Source: Salvelinus alpinus (lineage: Eukaryota > Chordata > Actinopteri > Salmoniformes > Salmonidae). Taken from it: 64,000 nt of DNA. A program made the position numbers and the translations under genes. This document shows positions 11,201 through 23,200 of this stretch, piece by piece. The notes below the pieces were generated by a model. It worked only from the letters and a program-made list of their open reading frames with translations, was not told the origin of the DNA and ran no database searches. Every line of letters starts with the position of its first letter. Position 1 is the first letter of the stretch. Location of the stretch: NCBI RefSeq assembly GCF_045679555.1, contig NC_092092.1, positions 20,134,469 to 20,198,468 of the forward strand, read 5' to 3'.

Positions 11201-14200
11201 ATATGCCACAAGACATAGAATTGCCTTGTGTATCCCACAAAAAAAGGTTAACTGTTATAAGCTAACTTTTTGATGAATTTAAGCAAAATTCCCAGGCTTA
11301 ACTACCCATGAAAAAAAAAAAAAAAAAAATCTGGAAATTTTCCTGGAAGGTTTTTAACCCTAATTGTGATAGCCTCTTATTGACCACATTGGCTTCAAGG
11401 CAACCATCCAAGCCCAGTAAATCCCCATCCACACCATCCTCTCCTTTAGACCAACACTGGCAGAGTGTTCTGTCCTCATTAGGTTCATCAATATCTTATA
11501 GGGTTGTTTTTAGCAGCGTAGCTCTCTGGAGTGACCTACACACACTGGAAGTGTCCCAAATGGCACCCTATTCCCTACGTTTGACCCAATAGACCAAGAT
11601 AGCGGCGCAGTAAGACATGTTTGTTTTCGTCCCATGTAAATATTGTCTTTTTCTTTTGTATACATTTCAATCTCTTTTTTCCATTTTCAAATTAAACATA
11701 CCTTCCTGCAACCTGCCTCACCCAATGTGGTACGGATCTGCTATTTATTAGACCTTATAACGGGAACCTCCATCAGAGGCTAGCCAGCTAATTAGCTACT
11801 AGCTTTTCAGTCATTGTTAGCCACTGCTAGCGGTCTTTACCTTTAGGTCGGACTCCAGCTGCTTTAGCCCGGATAGCCCAGATAAATACCTGCCAGTCTG
11901 CACAGCACGATATCAGCCCTGAGCATATCGGACTGCTTTTTTCTCTCCACTACATCACCGGATTCCTGCCGCAAGCTCTGGACCATTACACCGGATCTTT
12001 GCAGCTAGCTAGTTGCTACCGAAAGGCTATTGTGGCTAACGCCCTTGTCCAGAAGCATGCACCAGCTATCCTCGAGCTAGGCCCATTTCCCGGCTAGCAA
12101 ACAAAGTACACCAACTACAATACAAACAGGAAGTGAGAATTCTGAGACTGAGTTGAACATTGACCATCGCCGATTCAATTCCCTGTAAGATATGGATCTG
12201 TTTCCACTTCCTACGCCTTCCACTAGATGTCAACAGTCTGTAGAACGTGGAATGAAGCCTCTAGTGTGATGTGGGGCCGGATGGGAGGCGTTTCAGTCAT
12301 TGGTCTGGCAGAATGCCAGTTCCTGGTAATGCGCTTTCCTCATGATATCGCCTTGCGTTCCATAACTTCTACAGACATGAAGGAATGCTCCGGTTGGAAT
12401 GTCATTGGATATATATCATAACAACATCCTGAAGATTGATTCTCTACTTAGTTTGACCAGTTTATTCGACCTGTTATATAACCTTTTGAAGTTTGTCCGA
12501 GTTCCCCTGCATTTGCGCGAGCGTTTGGACATGTGTACTAAACATGCTAGCAAAAGTAGCTACTTAGACATAAGTAATGGACATTATCGAACAAAACAAC
12601 AATTTATTGTGGAACTAGGATTCCTGGGAGTGCATTATGATGAAGATGATCAAAGGTAAGGGAATATTTATGATGTAATTTCGTATTTCTGTTGACTCCA
12701 ACATGGCGGAGAAATATTGTTATTTTTGAGCGCTGTCTCAGATTATTGCATGGTGTGCTTTTTACGTAAAGTTTTTTTGAAATCTGACACAGCGGTCGCA
12801 TTAAGAACAAGTGTATCTTTAATTATATGTAAAACATGTATCTTTCAAAGTTTATGATGAGTATTTCTGTTATTTGACGTGGCTCTCTTTTCTGAACATG
12901 GCGCCAATGTAAACCGAGATTTGTGGATATCAATATGCACATTATCGAACAAAACATAAATGTATTGTGTAACATGATGTCCTATAAGGCTCGCTACATT
13001 TTTTTTCTGGCTTTTGGCCAAGTGGGACGCTACCGTCCCACATATCCCAGAGAAGTTAACTAGCATTGAAAAAGTTAATCCATTCTTCTGTAAAATCTGT
13101 CCCCATCTTCTGAATCATGCTTGTATAGTCAGTAGGCTACAGTAGTCTATGCTTCGCAGGGGGGGGGGGGGCAGGTAGCTTACACACTAGCAAAGATTTT
13201 CAGCGGCAGGCAGACACTGGAATACGTTTGAGTGACAGAGCGAGGGCTTTGCATATTTTTTTTTTTTTTTAAATGACAGCAAAATAAAATACAATTATAA
13301 ACCAGTTCCCATGCTTTTAAAATAACAGTTATATTCCAGAACAGTAGAGATCACTTTCGTTCCAATGCAGAAACAAATTGCCCTTTTCCAGTTTTTGGTT
13401 TGGTTCAAACCCCTGCCAAATATGATTATAAAGCCTACTGTTTATAATGGATGTAAAATATCAGTTTGCAAACGTGTTTAGGCATTGTCAACAAACCAAT
13501 GTCTGTGGCTCACCAGGTGCATGAACTGTATCTATGGCAACCAGCAGCAACTCAATATTAAGTATAATGCACCTCAAAACAGCAAGCTGTAGGTTTATGG
13601 AATCGTTGATTCTTTTGAATTCAACTAGACCTACATGATCATGAGAAGATGTTGATCAATGTGCATTTGATTTGACTATTTAAAATACATACAAATGTTA
13701 CACCAGGCAACAGATATATACCAACAATTGCCCAGGATACTCAGAAGACTCATTGAGCCAGTTAAATAAACCTAATAAATCAAAGCTTACCTAGCACAGC
13801 CATGCACTCCACCCCAGTCTGCCAGTCCCTGTAGTTCTTGTCAAAGTTGTAGAAGAGTCTTCTCATGCAGTCCTTCAGAGCTGCGTCTCTCTTCTCCTCA
13901 AGACTCTGGAGCTCTGAGAACAGACGCTCTATCTCCCTGGTCCAGTAGCGTTTCCAGCCCTTCTTAGTGGACTTCACCTGATTAAATAGAGTTCAGAAAA
14001 GTTTGCTAAACTGTCACTCCACAATATTTTACAAGACATACTACAGATTAAAAATCACATTGTGTAACACCCAGTATTTCTAATTTGGCAGACGCTTCTT
14101 TTTTGGCCCCAGCGGGAATCAAACACCTGAAAATGGCATTGCTAGCAGCCACTCTGACCTTGTACTCCTCAGGAATGTTCCTCTCCGAGACACTGTCTGG

Positions 14201-17200
14201 TACTTCCATCTGAAAGCGGTTCCGTCCCGTCCCCCAGTAGGTCAGGTTCCTGCAGCCCAGCCTCTTCTTCTGCCTGGCAACATTCAAGTTTGTTAACTGC
14301 ATTTTACATACGCATTTGTCCAAGAAAAATATAGCAAAAAAGCTAATTTCAATTCTCCATTGGGCATGCTTTTTAGTTCAGGACTAGGTGTAATGTGACC
14401 CTGGGAAGGTGTCCTAAATGTGTTTCTCAAGAGATGAAGGTACCTGTCCAGGTAGTCCTGTAGGTCCCTCTCACAGGCCTTGATGCCACTGAGAGCCTGG
14501 TCAAACTCTGGGTCAAAGCCAGCCTTAGGGGTGATGACTCCGGTGGCGCGTGCCTTCTGGTGGTCGAAGGCTGTGTCCCAGCGTTTCAGCTCGGCCGACA
14601 GGTCAGGGAAGAGGCCCTCCTGACCGTCATCCTTCAGGTTGACCACCTGATGAGGTTACATGAAATTGTACTTTATTAAATCACCAAGAAGAAAACAGTT
14701 TGTCATACTTCGTTACAACCATAGTAAAAACAAACACAAATACTCAACATTTAAAACAATCACAAGACAACACCAATAAATACAGGACATTTAAAAAGTA
14801 CAGAATTAGTAAAGTAAAAAGCACAATTATAGTGACGGGTAGTGCTGTGGTGTGTAGTGTACAAACCTGGCGCAGCAGCCTGGACCGGAAGTCGACCACG
14901 ACCGGTCCTAGTATGGTCACAATTTCCTGCATGGTCTTGAAGCCCTCCAGAGCAGAGAGGAAGTCCGCAATCTTTTTCTTACTGTAGGTGACCTCTTCAT
15001 ACAGAACAGCCCTGCTGTCCGGGTGGTCCTGACCCTTCGGAGTACCGATGCTGTGGATCTTACTAAGGAGCCTCTCCAGATCAGGGAGCTTCTTGAGCAG
15101 GTCTGAGACCTCCGTAGCCTGGGCCTGCACTCCCATCAGGTCATCCAGGGCATCCAGACGTTCCCCTATAATCATTATAATACATGTTATATAGCGCATT
15201 TCAATGACCGAGCAAATCAAAAGAAATAAGACAATAGCAGACCAACCAATGAAAACAAGAACAGGGTTCAAAACAATAGGTTTCTGCATTTGTGTATTTT
15301 CGTGTTCCCCTCACCTATGGATGTGGGGTTACAGAGCGGGGAACAGAGCCACTGCTTCAGCAACCTTTTACCAAATGGAGTACTACAGGTATCCAGGCGT
15401 TCCAACAAGGTCCCCTCTGTACCCCCCGACACATTCTGCAGGATCTCTAGGTTGGCTAGGGTCACCCCATCCAGGACCATACGCTGACGGGTCTGGGAGA
15501 AGAAACTGGTCGGCCCGGCTGCCTTCTCCATCTCCACGTCCACTGGGATATATTCCTAAATTTTGGGATAAAATCATAACTTACTGCACCCCTGGAACCT
15601 CTTGCCTAGGTGCCAGGCTGTTTCTGCTCTCTTGACAACTCCATATGGAATCGTCCTGCCATGTTTGTTTTTACAGTGACAAAAGAGTAGGCAAAAGCAA
15701 ACAGATCTGGGACCGGGCTTCACCTGAAAGGCTCAAACTAACCAAACTTACAAACTACTTATTTTCCTACAACATTCACTAATTTATGGTTAGCAAATGT
15801 TCATAATACAAATTAAGCATTAAACCAATAACTTAATTGGTTTAATTGCTTAATTATTATGGTGGGCTAATCGGTTAACCATTGACATCCCTACCTGGAA
15901 GTTGGTCATGGACAGCAGCTCCTGGTCTACCAGACATTTCTTTAGGTAGAACATACAGCCTCCCAGGGCCGACAGGGCCAACTCATACCCCTCCTTAGGG
16001 GTCAGACCCAACGAATCGCTCTCAGACGTCATGGATTTGAGGACAGAGGGGAGAACACTGCTCCCAGACTCCTCATCCTTCCTCACACTCTCCTTAAAGT
16101 AGTCTTCTTCAGCTAGGGTCTTCAGGGTCTTCTGTGCATCCCAGAACTGGGAGCCTGTTGAGAGGGAGGAGGGTGTAATGTAGTGAACATTACTGTTATT
16201 CCAGTCCATGCTTTCATTATATTGATAACCGATAAACAATATTCCATTCCATGTTTTACTTATGCACTAGTTGAGCGAGAGAGAGAGCAAGTCAACAACA
16301 ACGTTGGTAAAGTAAAGTTCAGACACCCAACCAATTTTCATAAACATAAAGACGGACGTTACAGACTGGAAGTACGGGAGAGGAAGGGGTCACTTCATCC
16401 ACTTTTTCAGTACTTTATTTACAATGATACTGATTACAGCTGTAAAGTAAAGCTGTAATCATTATCATTGTAAATAAAGTACTGAAAAAGTGGATGAAGT
16501 TAAATATTGATGTATACAGACAAACACAATAAAAAAAGTATTGAAAAAGAACTGTGAACCTGCAGTCAGCCCCTCCTGCAGAGCCGAGGACAAAGAAGCC
16601 TTGAAGATTTTACGGGTTTCGGCTGAAGGGTTCCCCTTCTCAAAGAGCACCTGTGTGAACAGAAAGAAAATAAAAGGACCATTTTATATACATTTTCCTT
16701 TATGTCTAAAAAAACATTTTCGACCAGGATGGGGCAGATCAATGTAGTGTGTCTTCTTGTTGTTGGGTGATTGTGATATGCTGTAAGTGTTGTGAAAACT
16801 AGAAAGGGTCATTTCCCTAAATAATAATTGTGTGACTTGCTTCAGCTGTCCGAACATATTTTTATGGTAGTGAACGAAGTTAACAAGTTTAAATTGTTAG
16901 TGTTGAACAATTCAGGCTGTAGAACAGTGGAGGATGCTGAGGGGAGGACGGCTCATAATGGCTGGAACGGAGCGAATGGAAAGCATGTGTTTGATGTATT
17001 GGATATCATTCCACTTATTCAGCGACAACCATTACCATGAGCCATCCTACCCAATTAAGGTGCCACCAACCTCCTTTGCTGTAGAAGTAGTGACTGACCT
17101 GTGCAGGGGCGTAGTGAGACAACAGGGTGCGGAGCCGGGAGCAGTGTCGGTCATCCTGGAATTGGCCCACATGGAAGTACCCTACAGATGTGTCCACGAA

Positions 17201-20200
17201 GCTGACCCCATAGGTCCTGCAGTGCCCTGAACTCTCCTCCTCTGCCTTGAGATGAGAGGTTATACTTTGTGATGCAAAACACATTCCTGCACAACCTCCA
17301 TGTCACACAATATAAAAAAGTTTAAAGGGTTACTTAATTATTATTTTTATTACAAAGTTCAGGCTTGTAGTGCAGCTTTGCTAACATTCTGGGATTGTGG
17401 CCTACTCCGTCAACTCAAGGTTAGAGGAATTTGACCCAAACATAATTATTAGATGAACTAACCCTGTAAAAAGGACAGTGTTGGGGAGTAGTAAAATACA
17501 TGTAGTTCAACTAGTAATTTAACTACATTTTGCAGTAGCTTGGTGGTAGTTGAACTCAATGGTGTGTTGGTAGCTGGAAAAGTGGGTAATCTAATTTTAC
17601 CCAGAATTTCCCCAAACGGCCCACCCGGCAAAGGAATGGCGCCCTGTGTGAAACATTCCAAGAAAAACGCTGAATTAGAAGTCGACCGGTTAAAATCGGC
17701 ATGGCCGATTAATTAGGGCCGATTTCAAGTTCATAAAATCGGTAATATGCATTTTTGGACGCTGATTATGGCCGATTACATTGCATTCCATGAGGAAACT
17801 GCGTGGCAAGCTGACCACCGGTTAGGGGAGTGCAACAAAGAGCCAAGGTAAGTTGCTAGCTAGCATTAAACTTATCTTATAAAAAACAATCAATCTTCGC
17901 ATAATCACTAGTGAACTACACATGGTTGAATCACAGCCTACTTTGCCAAACGGGGGATGATTTAACAAAAGCGCATTCGTGAAAAAAAGCACAATTGTTG
18001 CACGAATGTACCTAACCATAAACATCAATGCCTTTCTTAAAATCAATAAACCTGCATATTTTAGTTAAAATAAATTTGTGTTAGCAGGCAATATTAACTA
18101 GGGAAATTGTCTCACTTCTCTTACGTTAATTGCACGCAGAGTCAGGGTATATGCAACAGTTTGGGCCGCTAATTTGCCTGAATTTTACATAATTATGACA
18201 TAACATTGAAGGCAATGTAACAGCAATATTTAGACTTAGGGTTGCCGCCCGATCGATAAAATACAGAACGGTTCCTTATCTCACTGAAAGAATAAATGTT
18301 TTGTTTTCAAAATGATAGTTTCCGGATTTGACCATATCAATGACCAACGACTCATATTTCTGTGTTTATTATATTATAATTAAGTCTATGATTTGATAGA
18401 GCTATCTGACTGAGCGGTGGCAGGTGGCAACAGGCTCGTAAGCATTAATTCAAACTTTATTGCGTTTGCCAGCAGCTCTTAGCAATGCTTGCTTCACAGC
18501 GCTGTTTATGACTTCAAGCCTATCAACTCCTGAGATTAGGCTGGAAATACTAAAGTGCCTATTAGAACATCCAATAGTCAAAAGGTATATGAAATACAAA
18601 TGGTATAGAGAGAAATAGTCGACGAGTCATAATTCCTATAAAAACTACAACCTAAAACTTCTTAACTGGGAATATTGAACCAGCAGCTTTCATATGTTCT
18701 CATGTTTTGAGCAAGGAACTTAAACGTTAGCTTTTTTTACATGGCACATAGAGCACTTTTACTTTCTTCTCCCAACAATTTGTTTTTGCATTATTTAAAC
18801 CTCCTAATGCAAGACAATGCTAGACCTCATGTGGCTGGAGTGTGTCAGCAGTTCCTGCAAGAGGAAGGCATTGATGCTATGGACTGGCCCGCCCGTTCCC
18901 CAGACCTGAATCCAATTGAGCACATCTGGGACATCATGTCTCGCTCCATCCACCAACGCCACGTTGCACCACAGACTGTCCAGGAGTTGGCGGATGCCTT
19001 AGTCCAGGTCTGGGAGGAGATCCCTCAGGAGACCATCCGCCACCTCATCAGGAGCATGCCCAGGCGTTGTAGGGAGGTCATACAGGCACGTGGAGGCCAC
19101 ACACACTACTGAGCCTCATTTTGACTTGTTTTAAGGACATTACATCAAAGTTGGATCAGCCTGTAGTGTGGTTTTCCACTTTAATTTTGAGTGTGACTCC
19201 AAATCCAGACCTCCATGGGTTGATAAATTTGATTTCCATTGATCATTTTTGTGTGATTTTGTTGTCAGCACATTCAACTATGTAAAGAAAAAAGTATTTA
19301 ATAAGAATATTTCATTCATTCAGATCTAGGATGTGTTATTTTAGTGTTCCCTTTATTTTTTTGAGCAGTGTATATATTAAAAAAAAATAATAATAAAAAA
19401 AATGGCCGATTAATCGGTATCGGCCTTTTTTGGTCCTCCAGTAATCCGTATCGGCATTGAAAAATCATAAATCGGTCGACCTCTAGTAAGGTCTACTGTA
19501 TTCGGCGCATAAATTTGATTTGATCAGTCTTAAATGGAAGAAGTTTGAAACCACAAAGGCAATTGGGGGAGAAGGGCCTTGGTCAGGGAGGTGACCAAGA
19601 ACCCGATGGTCACTGACAGCGCTCCAGAGTTCCTCTGTGGAGATGGGAGAACCTTCCATAAGGACAACCATCTCTGCAGCACTCCACCAATCAGGCCTTT
19701 GTGGTAGAGTGGCCAGATGGAAACCACTCCTCAGTAAAAAGCACATGACAACCCGCTTGGAGTTTGCCAAAAGTAATCTAAAGACTCTTGGTTTCATCAG
19801 ACGGTGAAGCATGCTGTTGAGATTTTTTTCAGCAGCAGAGACTGGGAGACTAGTCAGGATTGAGGCAAAGATGAATGGAGCAAAGTAGAGAGAGAGATCC
19901 TTGATGAAAACCTGCTCCAGAGCGCTGAGGACCTCAGACTGGGGCGAAGGTTCACCTTCCAACAAGACAACAACCCTAAGTGTTAACTCGAAATGACACA
20001 ACGACAAGGTTCCAGTTTAACAAAGTTTACTATACTATATGAACACACTACAAGTAGCATTACACTCAAGGCCAGGTCCATCAACGACCAGACTTCCTGC
20101 GCATGCGCACTCTTGACTGAGTGATAGCCCCGTAATAACAGAAATATAGGGATACTTAAAACATGAACTTAACACTAAGCACACAGACAAGACAATGCAG

Positions 20201-23200
20201 GAGTGGTTTCGGGATAAGTCTCAATGTCCTTCAGTGGCCCAGCCAGAGCCCGGACTTGAACCCGATTGAACATCTCTGGACAGACCTGAAAATAGCATAG
20301 CTGTGCAGCAACGCTCCCCATCCAACCTGACAGAGCTTGAGAGCATCTGCAGAGAAGAATGGAATAAACTCCCTAAATACAGGTGTGCCAAGCTTGTAGC
20401 GTCATACCCAAGAAGACTCAATGCTGTAATCACTGCCAAAAGTGCTTCAAAGTACTGAGTAAAGGGTCTGAATACTTATGTAAATGTGATAGTTATTTTT
20501 GTTTAATACATTTGCAAAAATGTCTACAAACCTGTTTTTGCTCTGTCATTATGGAGTATAAATTATTTAATCCATTTTAGAATAAGGCTGTAAGGTAACA
20601 AAATGAATATACTGTACAACGCATCACAAAACACATCCTACCTTCTCCTTGATGCTGAGGAGGTATTTGCTGTGTGTCTCAGAAGGGGCTCCGTCCAACA
20701 CGCTGTAGGTCTGCGTTCCCCGTGTGATGATTCGGCACACCTCCCGCTGTACCACCCGGTCAAACTTGGTGGGCTTCAGCATGGTCTTACAGCGAGCCTC
20801 CATCATGTCTGGAGTCTCCGTCTGCTCCACACGTGCCACCTAACATAAGAAATACTTTATTAATGACTGAGAAATTGGTTTGCCAGCAAAACAGTAGTGA
20901 TGGGGGGAAATAGTTACATACCGTAATATTATTTTGGATAACATTAAGCCTTTTAAAAAGGATGAGTCTAAGCTTTCTTTTAAAAACAAAATGGCTCCCC
21001 ACCTTGTATCCCCTCTGCACCAGTCCGTCTGAGAAGCGTCCAAAGCCTATCTCGGGGAAGCCAGAGTGGGCCCAGGCCCCCTTCATGAAGGTCAGACCCA
21101 GCTCGTTGACACCAATCACAGCATCCATGTGGTACAGCTCATAGAACTTACCCACCTGAGTAATAATAAATTTTATTTGCACCTTTCAAGATAGATGACA
21201 CTAAAGGCCAGATTCACAGCCACAAATTCTGCCTAGTCCTATACTAAAAAGCATGTTCAAAGGTGAATCTCCAAGATCTCAGGCTGTTCTGGAGGCAAGG
21301 GCGGGGTCCGACCCTGTACAAGATGGGGGTGCCTAATAAACTGGCCGGGGAGTCAATGTTAAACAAAGCAGCATTGCATCTCCACCAAAATACAGCATTT
21401 TAATGATTTATAGTACCTTGAAGAAGAGTACGGCATCGAACGTCTCCGACTTGAGCTGCCACCAGCGCCGCATGCCTGGGGTCGTTTTGTTCAAGAAGTC
21501 TTCTGGGACATACAGAGTCGTGGGGTCGTAGTCTTCCTCAGACTGTCTCCGTCTCTTGGCGTCTTTCCTCCGGCCTTCCTGTAGCCAATCAAGCTTCTCA
21601 TGGTCCCATACCGTAGCCCCACCTTGCCCACCGGCACCTGAGCCATTCGTCTGGCTGTCGAAGCTCTCCGGGGCCGAAAAGCCTGAGAGTCGAGACTTGG
21701 TGTTGGCTGTGATGGTGCTAGATAAGGGGGCTCTCTTGGCGGTTTCTGGAAGAGTGGGAGTCTTGGGTTTTGGTTTGGCACTGGATGGCTTCTCTGCGGG
21801 TCGTTTGCGTTTCACTGGTTTAACTGGGCTGTCGGGTTCAGTCTCACATTCACTTTCTACATCTTCCTCCGATGCACTGTTCACTACCTCTTCCTCATCT
21901 TCCTCACTGCTGCATGTGGCCTGTTCTGGTTTGAATTCGTCACCCGAGCCTTCACTGTCGCAGGCGACAACGATGCGGCGACGCTTGGACTTGCTGCTCT
22001 GTTCTGCTGTGGCACGGGAGGAACAGCGACTAGGCTTTGACTTCACTGTCTCCTCATCTTCCTCTTCAGTCAAATCTTCGTCGGTCAATGTTGACTTATC
22101 AAGCTGTAGGAGGAAAGGCAAATGAAAATACATTATTTCAAGGGAGAAAAACATTTATATGGGCTCCCGAGTGGTGAAGTGGTTTAAGGCACTGCATCTC
22201 ACTGCTTGAGGCGTCAGTACAGACACCCTGGTTCAAATCCAGGCTGTATCACAACCAGCCGTGATTGGAAGTCCCATAGGGTGGCGCACATTTGGCCCAG
22301 TGTCGTCCGTTTAAAAAAAAAAAAGTTTTTATTTTAATTTTTTATATTCAACACATTTACTTTACACATGCCGGTTTGCACACAAGACAAAGAGTAATAT
22401 ATATAAAATGATACAGTATTTATCATTATTGAGTGGTAAGTTCAATGTTGAAAATAAAAGTTTTGATACTGGCTTACATTTTGATGCAAATGTGTCTAGA
22501 TAGTAGGATAGTAGTTGATCCTCACGGATCAACCCCCCATGGTTCGGCACGCGTGTGAACCGAGGATCAATTGCAAAGTTTAACCATCAGTGTGAAATAC
22601 AGTTTTACTGCCGCTGTTACTTTTTAAAGTAATAATTCCCTAAATCTCGACACAAAGTTGCAGTGAAAAGATAAGACAAGACAGATAGATAGATGCGTGC
22701 TGTGTTTTGCTCTGAAGTCTGATTTTAATTATTGATTTTAATTTAAAAGCAGTTGTGTTTACTGTTCACGTGAATGGGACATGTTGAATCCCAACGAATC
22801 AATCCTGGATGCTCGCGTTGCAAAAAGCAAAGAAAAAAAGAGCAGTGACAGCCATGACTGGCGGAGGAGCTGAAGAACTGGGAAAGCCTCCCTCTTCATT
22901 TATGTCTCATGGATGGGAGAATTTTGGCTTCCCTGTCAAATATGATGACGGAAGAAGGGTGGTGGACAACACCATTACGGTGTGTAGGCATTGTGCCACA
23001 AGAAAGCCGTATGATCATGGAAATACATTGAGCATGGCCACACATTTAAAGCGTCATCACCCTGGTGTGTCTGACGGGAGCCAACTCAAACATTACGGTG
23101 TGTAGGCATTGTGCCACAAGAAAGCCGTATGATCATGGAAATACATTGAGCATGGCCACACATTTAAAGCGTCATCACCCTGGTGTGTCTGACGGGAGCC

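Noticed and set aside
14744-15289. 181-codon - strand frame with hydrophobic ends
   Set aside because: It is msh6 exon 11 extended into both introns; the hydrophobic flanks are intronic translation, not membrane segments.
21556-22125. 189-codon frame on the + strand
   Set aside because: Antisense shadow of msh6 exon 4; no homology recognised and msh6 explains the sequence.
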